Notes: generated from the letters alone by a model not told the origin. DNA of 64,000 nucleotides from Cylindrospermum sp. FACHB-282 (GCF_014697195.1 NZ_JACJRJ010000018.1:47937-111936), one strand, 5' to 3'. Positions 55,001 to 63,878 are shown, counted from the stretch's first letter. Numbers and translations are program-made.

Positions 55001-56704
55001 GCAAGAGCGTCCCCAAATCTTTTCGTAAGCAGGACTAGCATAGAAGACTTCCTGGATTGAATTTGGATTAGCAATCCAGATAACTGCTTGGGTATTTTCG
55101 GCAAAATGGCGAAATTTCTCTTCGGTCTCCCGCAGTGTGTCCTCCATCTGCTTGCGGTCAGTAATATCTCTGCCTACCGCTTGCAACTCAACAATCTCTT
55201 CTGTTTCATCCCTAATTGCGGCTACATTCCATTGAAAGTAGCGCATACCATTGACTGTGAAGGCACGTTGCTCACCAGTGGTCAACCGATAGGGGGGCGA
55301 TGAGATCAGCGTCATATTTCCCCATATTTCCGGCAGATCATCTGGATGGAAAAATTGAAATAATGACTGACCGCGAAACTCCTCCAGTTGCAAGCCGAAT
55401 GCTCGACACGCCGCAGTATTAGCAAATGTAACTCTCGACTGCAAATCAACCCGGACAATCAAGTCCGATTGGTTCTCAACAAGTTGGCGATACAGTTTCT
55501 CACTCTGCTGTAATGCTTCCTCAGCACGTTGGCGCTCAGTGATTTCTTGTTGCAACAACACGTTAGCTTGAGAAAGTTCTGCTGTGCGTTCTGCCACCCG
55601 TTTTTCTAACTCATCAGTAGCTTGGCGCAGTGATTCCTCAGCCTGTTTGCGTTCGCTAATATTGCACAGCAACCAACGCCAGCCAATTTGCTTACCTTGA
55701 GAATCATTAACAGTAGCTACCTTGATACTAGCTGGGAAAGTTTGGCCATCCCGTGGCTGAATTAAAACTTCCCAGTATTGTAAGTTCTGCAAATTATGCA
55801 GTTTAGTGATAAATGTCAGGCGATCTTCTTGAGCAATAAACACAACTAATGGTTTACCAACCAAATATTTTGGGCGCACAGAAAGCAGGTTTGCTGCTGC
55901 TAGGTTAGTTTCTTTGATAATGCCCTCTGCATCGGTGACTAAGTAACCCTCTGGCGCAAACTCAAACAAATCTTGGTAACGCTGGCGCTCTAATTCGGCG
56001 ATTTCACGGGCAACTGCTAGTTCTTCGTTTTGTTGCCGCAGTTCCTCTTCCACAACTTGGAGTTCTTCTAGAGTCTGCTGAAGTTCTTGGTTAACTTCAA
56101 TGAATTCAGCCGATTCTGCCTCTACCCATCGCCTTAAATTAGTTTGAGTTTGGCAGCGTACCGCCTCTATTTGTTGATTGTCTAGCTTTAATTCAACTTG
56201 TGGTTGTTGTAAATTTTGCTGCAAAGCTTCGACAACACCAGCCATTTTCATTAAATCAAAGGCTTGGAGCAAACTCGTCTCAGTCACCATTCCTACCAAT
56301 TTTCCCCTATCGTCCACAATCGGTAGATGGCGAATTTGATGCTGACGCAATAGTGACAAAGCTGTGAAAATATCCTGAGTACCTGATGGGGTCAAGGTGA
56401 TTAGTTGCTGGCTCATCACCTCGGTCATTTTTATCCTGGAGAAGTCCATTCCAGAAGCTGTAAACCTAACTATATCTCGCTCTGTGAGTATGCCTAATAA
56501 CTGTTCTTTTTCTACTACCAAAACATAGCTAGTTTTTTGCTGACTCCAGAGGCTGGAGTGAAATGATGGAAAGCTATTGCTTCGTTCCTGATTCATCAAG
56601 GAAATAGCGTCCATTACATTACTATCAGGGCTAATCGTCAAGGGAGAACGATCAATAACATGATATAAAGTAGGCAAATCAATCAGCTGATCGTTGAATT
56701 GCAT
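52049..56704 (-). CDS. CBS-CBS-7xPAS hybrid histidine kinase (1551 aa)
   Basis: This cytosolic hybrid sensor kinase has two CBS domains at the N-terminus (about 15-75 and 85-150, LGILTERDIVRFTASGMD, LVGMVTETSLL), possible adenylate or energy sensors. A coiled-coil (200-240) and seven PAS/PAC units follow, ending in DITERK-type PAC motifs. The kinase has GTLAGGIAHDLNNILTPIMA and an HATPase with NLVVNARDAMPEGG and GTGLGLSTV. The C-terminal receiver has VVLMDMMMPEMDG. PAS units 3 and 4 are near-duplicates. It sits alone between long spacers in the box-rich region. Ligands are unknown. Confidence 0.9.
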   Translation of the reverse strand: MQFNDQLIDLPTLYHVIDRSPLTISPDSNVMDAISLMNQERSNSFPSFHSSLWSQQKTSYVLVVEKEQLLGILTERDIVRFTASGMDFSRIKMTEVMSQQLITLTPSGTQDIFTALSLLRQHQIRHLPIVDDRGKLVGMVTETSLLQAFDLMKMAGVVEALQQNLQQPQVELKLDNQQIEAVRCQTQTNLRRWVEAESAEFIEVNQELQQTLEELQVVEEELRQQNEELAVAREIAELERQRYQDLFEFAPEGYLVTDAEGIIKETNLAAANLLSVRPKYLVGKPLVVFIAQEDRLTFITKLHNLQNLQYWEVLIQPRDGQTFPASIKVATVNDSQGKQIGWRWLLCNISERKQAEESLRQATDELEKRVAERTAELSQANVLLQQEITERQRAEEALQQSEKLYRQLVENQSDLIVRVDLQSRVTFANTAACRAFGLQLEEFRGQSLFQFFHPDDLPEIWGNMTLISSPPYRLTTGEQRAFTVNGMRYFQWNVAAIRDETEEIVELQAVGRDITDRKQMEDTLRETEEKFRHFAENTQAVIWIANPNSIQEVFYASPAYEKIWGRSCQNLHNHIEIWLDTVYPDDRSSVLAKLERQTAGESTDEEYRILRPDGSVRWIWDRGFAKLDQQGKVCFYGGIAEDITERKQVEQALRQSEEKFRHFAENSHVLIWIANLESGDNLYVNPAYEKIWGRTRQSLRDDPRIWIDAIHPEDSDRVIAKLERQRAGESTDLEYRILRPDGSVRWIWDRGFAMRNEQGKVYSYGGIAEDITERKQAEESLRESEARLNLALEAANMGIWDLNLLTQDKVWSPNMGPLYGLPSGTLCPSIEDFQDLIHPQDREAFSQAVKRSIEQRIEFLIEYRAIWPDGSQHWLNGRGQVYYNDTGQPMRMIGTTRNISERKQAEAALRESEERYRSVVAALREGIVLLDADGNIVACNASAENILGLTADLMIGHAPWKYYWPSIHEDGSPFPSDTYPLALTLQTGESFANVVMGFYKPNGQLNWVSMNSQPLFHQNDPPTLYGVVISFTDITEQQAALGERQQAEQKIREQAALLDIATDAIFVRDLQTQILFWNRGAERLYGWQAHEALGKNPNELFYSETSWQQESASLKAVMEFGSWQGELSKLTKLRQEIIVESRWTLMHDDTGQPKSILTVDTDITEKKQLQGQFFRAQRLESLGTLAGGIAHDLNNILTPIMAAAQLLKMRYTQNDERYHQLLTIIESNSKRGAGLVKQVLSFARGFKGERTIVQVKHLIAEIIQIARQTFPKSIELTTQIPEDLSAVSGDATQLHQVLMNLVVNARDAMPEGGMISISTENMFIDQAYAQMNLDAKVGHYIVISVADTGIGMAPEILDRIFEPFFTTKEVGTGTGLGLSTVLGIIKSHNGFVNVSSQISRGTQFKLYLPSVEATQVLGIDDIEVPQGQGELILIVDDETQIREIATIILENNNYQTLTASNGIEAIALYAQHKHEISVVLMDMMMPEMDGNTAIRTLQKMNPKVQIIAFSGLNPTEVFTQPASTQVQTYLSKPFTAKELLQNINHVLSNKK

Positions 56705-57700
56705 AGCTAGTTAGTCAAATTTAATTATCTTATTGACATCAGAAGAATTTAGCGAAACTTATAATGAGAATAGTGATGTAAATCCTCATTTATTGAGGTC
56801 AAATAACTTATTTTTCCAATTTATGCGTGAATTCTGCCATCCTCATCTTACAAATCTGTATGTACGGGCTATGTCTAAAATTAGTAACTCAGGTAGGACG
56901 TCAAGGAAATTTTGTAGTGGTCAAACTCATTCTATTGTCAAATTAGGGATAGATGAGCTGTTATCTTATAGAGGTTACTCTAATTAATGGTTTTGGTAGT
57001 CCTGGGGGATTGAATGGATGAATCCAGATAGGTTAAAGAAGTGCATTCGCTGCCAGTGCGGGCAATTTGCCCTAGCTCTTAACTACCCCCATTTATGTTT
57101 ATTTTCTTGGGCGTCATCATGGGCTGCCTATTCCCAAGCATAGCAGCAATGCCACGGATATCCTACTCTTCTAAATAACGGGTAACTCTTAAGTTGCGAT
57201 TATTACAGGTGGCGAGTTTTAGTGGAAGGAGTCCCATCTTCTAATAGGACTTATCTTTCGCGCCTTAATTCTTGTGAAATTACAGTCTGGTAATGTAGCA
57301 GACAACTAACAGTGTCTCGAACAGATTTAAATTACATCTTCACTTCTAGGAGTCAGCCAGGGCTATTTTGTTCTAGACATAACCCGCCCTGAACTCCAGT
57401 TCTGGGCCAATAACTCAAATTCCGTTAAAACGGACTAGAAATTTCTTTTAGTCGTCTTTAAATGAATGAGTGCTATTAGAGTCAGTATTCATTGTCAGGC
57501 GGTTGTTGAGAATGAAATAGCGCTGAGGAGTCAGCTATGGGGAATAAAACTAGCGAGATACTAACCTACCACTTTCATAACCAAATTTTATGGAAATTCA
57601 ATATATTATTTTTTTAATCTTAAATATTGATCTGGTTTTGGTATCTAAAAAATGTCATATTTGATGCTAAGTGTAAATAGGCAGAATTAAATACAAGAGA
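56705..57700. other. Long intergenic region (996 bp), nothing recognised
   Basis: No convincing gene is present. The 84-codon frame at 56733-56987 starts with TTG and has no family. The GC-richer stretch at about 57040-57170 could hold a small RNA, but no named RNA is recognised. No direct-repeat box was found. Confidence 0.4.
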
Positions 57701-58216
57701 TCATTGCGAGGATAACGAAACGGAAGCTACTTGAGGCGTTGTATCTTGAACTGTCAAGACTGAGCAAGTTGTGTGGTGGAGTAGGTAATTACTGACGCTA
57801 CCCAACAAAAACGGACTTACTCCACTTAGTCCATGACGACCGATAATAATTAAGTCAGCTTTCCAAATCTGAGCTACTTGACAAACTTGGGGACAAAAAT
57901 CACCAATTTCCTGAATAAATTCAGCCTTGATACCTTTGGCGATCGCCTTATTAGTGAGTGATGTGAGTAATTCAACTCCCTTTTGCTTAAGCAATTCCCA
58001 GTATCCTAAAAAATAGTCTAAATCTCTAGTTTGGGAAATGGTATATGTACCATCTTTTTGCTGCCTTGGAGGATTTTTGTAACGTTCATCAAAAGGCGAG
58101 AGGACTTGCAGTAAAATCAATTCGGCATTATTTGCTGTTGCTAAAGATAGGGCTTGATCGAAAATATGCCCATCGATTGTAGTATCATTAAGTACAACTA
58201 AAAGTTTTTGTAACAT
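57701..58216 (-). CDS. Universal stress protein (UspA family)
   Basis: This 171-residue protein is a paralogue of the gene at 39360. It has LLVVLNDTTIDG at the start, DLIIIGRHGLSGVSPFLLGS (ATP-binding signature) and YLLHHTTCSVLTV. It lies 82 bp downstream of ppsA on the same strand, so the two are probably co-transcribed from the ppsA promoter. Confidence 0.9.
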   Translation of the reverse strand: MLQKLLVVLNDTTIDGHIFDQALSLATANNAELILLQVLSPFDERYKNPPRQQKDGTYTISQTRDLDYFLGYWELLKQKGVELLTSLTNKAIAKGIKAEFIQEIGDFCPQVCQVAQIWKADLIIIGRHGLSGVSPFLLGSVSNYLLHHTTCSVLTVQDTTPQVASVSLSSQ

Positions 58217-58298
58217 TTTGAAAAAGTATTAATTCAAAGGTCGTTAGTTAAAAGTCATTAGTCTTTTACAGGAGTGCAAAAAACTAATGACGGATAAA

Positions 58299-60743
58299 TT
58301 AATGATTACCTGCTTCAGCGGCGGCAATTTCTAATAGAGTCTTGAGTACTGAGTCAGGGTTGAGGCTGATGGAATCAATACCTTCTTCTACTAGGAAGCG
58401 GGCAAATTCTGGGTAATCGCTAGGTGCTTGGCCGCAGATACCGATTTTGCGTCCGTGCTGTTTGACAGTGGCGATCGCCTTAACAATCATCCGCTTCACC
58501 GCTGCATTACGTTCATCAAACAAATGTGCCACTAAAGCTGAATCCCGATCTAGTCCCAGCGTTAATTGTGTTAGGTCATTTGAACCAATGGAAAAACCAT
58601 CAAATACTTGACTAAATTCATCTGCTAGCATCACATTACTGGGTAACTCACACATCACATAAACTTGTAAGCCATTTTCTTCTCTTACCAAGCCATGTTT
58701 TGCCATTTCTGCCAGCACGCGCTGTCCTTCTTCAGGAGTACGGCAGAAGGGTACCATTAAAATCATGTTGGTTAAACCCATCTCATCCCTGACTCGCTTC
58801 ATCGCCTGACACTCTAGGGCAAAACCTTCGCGATAACGTTGATCGTAGTAACGAGAAGCACCACGCCAGCCCAGCATCGGGTTTTCTTCCTTGGGTTCAA
58901 ATTGTTTACCTCCCAAGAGATTGGCGTATTCGTTACTTTTAAAGTCAGATAAGCGGACAATTACAGGCTTGGGATAAAAAGCTGCGGCGATTGTCCCAAT
59001 TCCTTGGGCTAATTTATCGACAAAGAACAAAGCTTTATTTTCATATTGGGCAGTTAATTCGGCAATTTTATATCTAGCAAGCTCGTCTTCTAACTGATCA
59101 AAGTGCAGCAATGCTAGGGGGTGGATTTTGATGTGGTTAGCAATAATAAATTCCATCCGTGCTAACCCTACCCCATCATTAGGAATAGCTGTTAAACCAA
59201 ATGCTTCTTCTGGATTGCCCACATTCATCATGATTTTGGTGCGAGTGCGGGGCAAATTTTCTAGGGGTATTTGTTGGACTTGATATGGCAATAAACCCTG
59301 GTAAACTTTACCTGTTTCGCCTTCAGCACAACTCACAGTGATTTCTTGCCCAGTTGTTAACACAGTGGTGGCATTACCACAGCCAACTAAGGCGGGAATT
59401 CCCATTTCTCTAGCAATAATTGCCGCGTGACAGGTTCTGCCTCCAGAGTCAGTGACGATCGCACTGGCACGTTTCATAATTGGTTCCCAGTCGGGATCAG
59501 TGCGATTTGTGACTAGCACTTCCCCTGGTTGGAATTGGTGAATTTGCGGTACATCGAAAATAACTCTGGCTTTACCTTGGCCAATCATTTCACCGACGCT
59601 ACGACCTGTAAGCAGCACTTGACTTTTTTCTTGAAGATGGTAATTGCTGAGGACATTTTTCACCTTCTGGGACTGTACTGTTTCTGGACGGGCTTGGACA
59701 ATAAATAATTCATGGGTTAAACCGTCTTTTGCCCATTCAATATCCATCGGGCTATCAATTTCATGAACTTGGGTATAGTGTTCTTCAATCACACAAGCCC
59801 ATTGCGCTAGTTGTAAAATTTCTTGATCATTCAGGGCATATTGGCTGCGTTCAGATGGGGGGACGGAGACGTTTTTGGTCAGTTTCATCCCTTCCAAGTC
59901 ATAAACCATCTTAATTTCTTTGCTACCCAAGCTCTTTTTAATAATTGGGCGATATCCCTGCTTTAAGGTAGGCTTAAATACTAAATATTCATCTGGGTTA
60001 ACTGCTCCCTGAACGACGGTTTCACCTAACCCATAAGCAGCAGTAATCAAAGCAGCATCTTTAAAACCTGTTTCTGTGTCAATGGAGAACATCACACCAG
60101 AAGCAGCCAAGTCAGAACGTACCATTTTTTGCACCCCTACCGAGAGGGCAATATTTAAGTGGTCGAAGCCTCTATTTTGTCGGTAGGAAATGGCACGGTC
60201 GGTAAAGATTGAGGCAAAACATTTGTGGCAAGATTCTAGTAAAGATTTAATCCCGTGGACGTTTAAATAGGTTTCTTGCTGTCCAGCAAAGCTAGCATCG
60301 GGTAAGTCTTCAGCGGTGGCACTAGAACGAACTGCGACATCGGTATCATTACCATATTCTTGGCAGAGGGCTTGGTAAGATTGGGCGATCGCTTGCTGTA
60401 ATTCTAGAGGGAATGCTGTTTCTAGCATCAAATATCTGGCTTTTTTACCCCGCAGTCGCAGATTATTCACATCTTCCACGTCTAAATCTGCAAAAATCTT
60501 TCTCAGCTTTGGTTCCAAACCCGCTTTAGCAATAAAGTAGCGATAAGCATAAGCAGTGGTAGCAAACCCGGTGGGAACTTTGACTCCTTTGGGACTAAGT
60601 TGCTGAATCATCTCTCCCAAAGAAGCGTTTTTGCCACCAACCAAGGAAATATCTGCAATTCCTACGGCATTGAATGGCAAAACTAGAGCCTGTTCTTTTG
60701 GGACTGGGCGATCGCTTTCTTGATTAAGTAATGTTTCTAACAT
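58299..60743 (-). CDS. ppsA: Phosphoenolpyruvate synthase
   Basis: This 814-residue enzyme makes PEP from pyruvate + ATP (+ H2O), giving AMP and Pi. The N-terminal ATP-grasp-type domain has SLVGGKNASLGEMIQQL, VRSSATAEDLPDASFAGQQ (split signature), and QKMVRSDLAASGVMFS. The central phospho-histidine domain has GGRTCHAAIIAREMGIPALV (catalytic His). The C-terminal TIM-barrel has MLGWRGASRYY and FSIGSNDLTQLTLG. All motifs look intact. A TCCTCAC box lies 93 bp upstream, and a usp gene follows. Its pairing with sucrose and glucan metabolism fits control of the pyruvate/PEP node in low energy or dark conditions. Confidence 0.95.
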   Translation of the reverse strand: MLETLLNQESDRPVPKEQALVLPFNAVGIADISLVGGKNASLGEMIQQLSPKGVKVPTGFATTAYAYRYFIAKAGLEPKLRKIFADLDVEDVNNLRLRGKKARYLMLETAFPLELQQAIAQSYQALCQEYGNDTDVAVRSSATAEDLPDASFAGQQETYLNVHGIKSLLESCHKCFASIFTDRAISYRQNRGFDHLNIALSVGVQKMVRSDLAASGVMFSIDTETGFKDAALITAAYGLGETVVQGAVNPDEYLVFKPTLKQGYRPIIKKSLGSKEIKMVYDLEGMKLTKNVSVPPSERSQYALNDQEILQLAQWACVIEEHYTQVHEIDSPMDIEWAKDGLTHELFIVQARPETVQSQKVKNVLSNYHLQEKSQVLLTGRSVGEMIGQGKARVIFDVPQIHQFQPGEVLVTNRTDPDWEPIMKRASAIVTDSGGRTCHAAIIAREMGIPALVGCGNATTVLTTGQEITVSCAEGETGKVYQGLLPYQVQQIPLENLPRTRTKIMMNVGNPEEAFGLTAIPNDGVGLARMEFIIANHIKIHPLALLHFDQLEDELARYKIAELTAQYENKALFFVDKLAQGIGTIAAAFYPKPVIVRLSDFKSNEYANLLGGKQFEPKEENPMLGWRGASRYYDQRYREGFALECQAMKRVRDEMGLTNMILMVPFCRTPEEGQRVLAEMAKHGLVREENGLQVYVMCELPSNVMLADEFSQVFDGFSIGSNDLTQLTLGLDRDSALVAHLFDERNAAVKRMIVKAIATVKQHGRKIGICGQAPSDYPEFARFLVEEGIDSISLNPDSVLKTLLEIAAAEAGNH

Positions 60744-60835
60744 ATTTTAGATTCCCTTACACCAACTGATATTTAAGCAGTGTGTACTAAATTAATCTGT
60801 TCCTCATCCGCGCACTTCTGTTTATAGGTTGATAA

Positions 60836-60856
60836 TTTGAGGATCTTGTGAGGATA
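60836..60856 (-). promoter_or_regulatory. TCCTCAC direct-repeat box 4 (ppsA)
   Basis: Minus-strand core TCCTCACAAGATCCTCA, one mismatch (T to A) from the consensus, 93 bp upstream of ppsA. Confidence 0.65.
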
Positions 60857-61002
60857 CAGATGTTGCAGCTATTTCTAGGCAGATAATTGGCGCATATTGT
60901 GAAGATATAGCTTCGATTAACTTCTATCTAATAGTTTGGCAATTATGTATAAATATTAAGAAATTATATACATATATTAATTAATCACATTAATACCTTA
61001 AG

Positions 61003-61023
61003 TTTCCTCACAAGTTCCTCATA
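61003..61023 (+). promoter_or_regulatory. TCCTCAC direct-repeat box 5
   Basis: Exact core TCCTCACAAGTTCCTCA, 119 bp upstream of the zinc-ribbon gene. Confidence 0.65.
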
Positions 61024-61141
61024 TTTATAAATTAAAGTCAAAATATAGGTGAACAGATTAGTTTTAGTTTGACTGGGCTTGTCAACAGGCTGCCCTAACT
61101 TAATTAGAAATAACAAATTTATTAACAGGATTTTACAAAAT

Positions 61142-61339
61142 ATGAATTACTGTCCTTGCTGTACCAGCTTGCTTTTACAACATATACGTACTTCGGGAAC
61201 CTACTGGTTTTGCCGTAGCTGCTGGCAAGAAATGCCAGTGTTTCTTGGTAAGAGTTCAAGTTCTTTATCAGAGTCTATCTTAGAGCAAATGCCTAAAAAG
61301 GCTCGAAAGAAGCACACAGTAAAAATCCTGATTACTTAA
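61142..61339 (+). CDS. Small zinc-ribbon protein (65 aa)
   Basis: Start ATG 61142 is chosen because the upstream part of the frame (from 61079) has no coding look. C4-P-C-C7 and C24-R-S-C27 form a treble-clef/ribbon metal site, with the sequence TYWFCRSCWQEMPVF. The basic C-terminus (KKARKKHT) could touch nucleic acid. A direct-repeat box upstream and divergence from ppsA tie it to the stress cluster. It may be a small regulator, but the function is unknown. Confidence 0.7.
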   Translation: MNYCPCCTSLLLQHIRTSGTYWFCRSCWQEMPVFLGKSSSSLSESILEQMPKKARKKHTVKILIT

Positions 61340-61561
61340 GTAATTAGCCTTAGATAACTAGCTGAGTAATAGAAAAAAATTACCTACCCAAATAATACTA
61401 ATTAGCAACATACATATTAAATTTTTCTGGCCAGGATATTTAATCTCTATTTTGTTTAAAACCCCCGAATGCATTCGAGGGCTTGATATTTTGAGATATT
61501 AGTGGTTAATTTTGAATTTATTTGGGGTGCTGCTGATCTGTTGCGACTTCTAGGTGCAGCT

Positions 61562-61783
61562 TCAATCTTCTTCCCAGTCTTCACGACCAATGAGATCAAT
61601 AATTCTATCTCTGAGCAAATATTCGTTCTCTTCTAGCTCATGCTCAAAATAAGCCCAGTCACGTTCCGGGATGTATTTGCTAAGAGTATAAATTGGCTGT
61701 TGACGGTTAACAAGTCCCTTTCTTGCAAGTTGAAGAGCTTCTTCCTTAATAACTTCAATGTCATATTTAATGGCAGTATCCAT
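61562..61783 (-). CDS. DUF4327-family protein (73 aa)
   Basis: This small cyanobacterial family member matches the pattern MDTAIKYDIEVIKEEALQLA, RQQPIYTLSKYIPERDW, then LLRDRIIDLIGREDWEED. ATG 61783 follows GAGGGAAG at good distance; a GTG lies one codon upstream. The function of the family is not known. Confidence 0.85.
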   Translation of the reverse strand: MDTAIKYDIEVIKEEALQLARKGLVNRQQPIYTLSKYIPERDWAYFEHELEENEYLLRDRIIDLIGREDWEED

Positions 61784-61959
61784 CACTACTTCCCTCTTTT
61801 TTGATCAAGGAATTAAAAATCTGGGCAATAACTTCTTGCCTCTACTTTAAAGTTATCAAATAATTGGCAAAAATGCCTGAAAAAGAAAAATATTAATCCT
61901 TAGTATAGCCAGATGCATTGTATGAGTCCACAAGTATACCCCCTCTAGAGAGATTCTCC

Positions 61960-62061
61960 TATAGCAATCCTATTTGATTTGTGAACATAAAGTGAGTCAG
62001 ATACCCGACTTCTCTAAGAAGTCGGGTATCTTTGTGTTCACAAATGATTTAGGACTGCTAT
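61960..62061. mobile_element. Palindromic mini-element, copy 2
   Basis: The outer inverted repeats ATAGCAATCCTATTTGATTT and its imperfect complement enclose TGTGAACA/TGTTCACA and the hairpin GATACCCGACTTCT (62000-62030). It is an inverted copy of 50650-50738. Confidence 0.75.
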
Positions 62062-62368
62062 ATCTCCGAATAAGTAGACTGCCATCATCAACTGTCAATT
62101 CACATCTTGTCTTGCACCAATTGCTAAAAGCCGTGAACTAAAGTTCTGGCTGAAAGCAGAAACCAGTTAAAACTGGTTAAGACCTGAGCTTAGTTAGCTG
62201 TCTTCTAACTTCAGCTTTCAGCCCTAAATTTATTTACAGCAGTTTTCATATATTCAGACCACACCATCAATTAATATCTTTCTTCCTTTGCGTGAAACTT
62301 AAGAATATAGTTCATTTGCACCGAAATGGCTATAAGGGCTAATTGACAATAGTGCACGAGATAAGTCT

Positions 62369-62541
62369 AGAACTTACGCATTGACAGAAAATTCTAAATA
62401 TCAATGCTAGTTTTATTGATTGAAAATCTTAATCCGTGCGTTAGGGAACGCACTCTACGGGTAGGATGCGTAAAGAGACGCATCAGAACACCATTAAAAA
62501 AGCCCAAAATTAGGATGAATTTCTACGGGGTGCGTAAGTCA
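62369..62541. mobile_element. MITE-like element, copy D
   Basis: GAACTTACGCA at one end and TGCGTAAGTC at the other form imperfect terminal inverted repeats. Inside are GTGCGTTAGGGAACGCAC and GGATGCGTAAAGAGACGCAT palindromes. It is about 173 bp, with no coding capacity. Confidence 0.7.
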
Positions 62542-62645
62542 TAAAGTCAACAAAACTGGATGTAGATTCTCACACTTTTGCCTTGCCAAAAGGTAAGCTA
62601 GGGGAGTAGTTCACTTCATCCCTAATTACCCAGAGGAGTTATCCG

Positions 62646-63878
62646 ATGTTTCTCAATATTGACAAAGTTCGTGAATATTTTCCGGCTTTAGCTGGTGAAT
62701 GGATTTTTTTTGATAATGCTGGTGGGTCACAAACCCTAAAAAAAGTAGTAGATAGAATTAGCGAGTATCTGCTAACTTCTGATGTCCAATTGGGTGCTTC
62801 TTATGCTGTCTCTCAACTGGCAGGAGAACGGGTATCCTTGGCTGCTAGGGGAATGGCTACTTTAATTAATGCCAGTTCTCCTCAAGAAGTGGTTATGGGA
62901 TCATCAACGACAATGATGTTAAAAATACTCGCCCTTTGTCTGGGTCAAACCTTTGCACCTGGTGATGAGATTATTGTTACTAATTGTGACCATGAGGCAA
63001 ATATCGGTGCTTGGGTTGCTTTAGCGGCACAAGGAATAAAAGTTAAATTTTGGCAAGTTCGCCCAGATAGTTTAGAACTTAATTTAGCAGATTTAGAGCT
63101 ATTGATGAGTCGGCGCACAAGACTGGTAGCCTTAACTCATGCGTCTAATGTTCTCGGCACTATCAACCCAATTAAAGAAATTGCTGCCTTTGTACACCAG
63201 CGAAAAGCAATGATTTGTGTCGATGGTGTAGCTTATGCACCACATAGATTAATCGATGTCCAAGATTTAGATGTAGATTTCTATGTTTTGAGTCTTTATA
63301 AAGTCTATGGGCCACATTATGCTTTACTTTATGGCAAGGAAGAACATTTATTAACAATGCCTGGCTTAAATCATTATTTTATTGAGCAGAAGGATATTCC
63401 TTATAAATTTCAGCTAGGCAATGTTAATTTTGAATTGAGTTATGGAATGTTAGGCTTATGCGATTACCTGAGGGAATTGGCACAGCTGCACTATGGTGAT
63501 CAAACAGCATCTGATTTGCGATCGCAAATGGTGCAAGCATTTGACTTAATCAACACCCATGAAGAAAAAATTTGCGATCGCTTACTCAATTATCTCAACA
63601 ACAAGCCTCTAGTGCGAGTAATTGGTCAGTCACAAGCTAACCATCAGTCTCGTGTTCCTACTATATCTTTTGTGGTAGATGGACTTCATAGCTCGATTAT
63701 CCCTCTCAAAGTTGACCCACATTACATCGGAATTCGCTACGGAGATTTTTATGCTAAACGACTAATTGAATATTTGGGGTTAGCCTCCCAAGGGGGAGTT
63801 GTGCGGGTGAGTATGGTACATTACAACACACTCTTTGAAGTAGACCAGCTAATTGCCGCTTTTGAACAAATATTTTAA
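62646..63878 (+). CDS. Class-V aminotransferase / cysteine-desulfurase-like protein lacking the catalytic Cys
   Basis: This 410-residue PLP enzyme of the SufS/NifS fold has FFDNAGGSQT at the start, then THASNVLGTINPI and CVDGVAYAPHRLIDV (Asp to the pyridine N). VLSLYKVYGPHYALLYG carries the PLP-binding Lys near 219. The C-terminal loop that in SufS carries RTGHHC reads IRYGDFYAKRL here, with no Cys, so classic desulfurase activity is doubtful. Epimerase, lyase or aminotransferase chemistry is more likely. A GAGGAG sequence precedes the ATG. It is the last complete gene in the window. Confidence 0.85.
   Translation: MFLNIDKVREYFPALAGEWIFFDNAGGSQTLKKVVDRISEYLLTSDVQLGASYAVSQLAGERVSLAARGMATLINASSPQEVVMGSSTTMMLKILALCLGQTFAPGDEIIVTNCDHEANIGAWVALAAQGIKVKFWQVRPDSLELNLADLELLMSRRTRLVALTHASNVLGTINPIKEIAAFVHQRKAMICVDGVAYAPHRLIDVQDLDVDFYVLSLYKVYGPHYALLYGKEEHLLTMPGLNHYFIEQKDIPYKFQLGNVNFELSYGMLGLCDYLRELAQLHYGDQTASDLRSQMVQAFDLINTHEEKICDRLLNYLNNKPLVRVIGQSQANHQSRVPTISFVVDGLHSSIIPLKVDPHYIGIRYGDFYAKRLIEYLGLASQGGVVRVSMVHYNTLFEVDQLIAAFEQIF

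Larger units (their letters stand above)
60744..61141. promoter_or_regulatory. Divergent regulatory region with two boxes
   Basis: This 398-bp AT-rich spacer separates ppsA from the zinc-ribbon gene. One box faces each gene (60836-60856 minus, 61003-61023 plus), so each promoter has its own site. Confidence 0.6.
61787..62645. repeat. Intergenic region with two mini-elements (859 bp)
   Basis: It holds palindromic mini-element copy 2 (61960-62061) and MITE-like copy D (62369-62541). A CAGAGGAG ribosome-binding sequence lies near 62632. No other gene is seen. Confidence 0.6.

Noticed and set aside
56733..56987. 84-codon plus-strand frame
   Set aside because: TTG start, no ribosome-binding site and no recognisable family.
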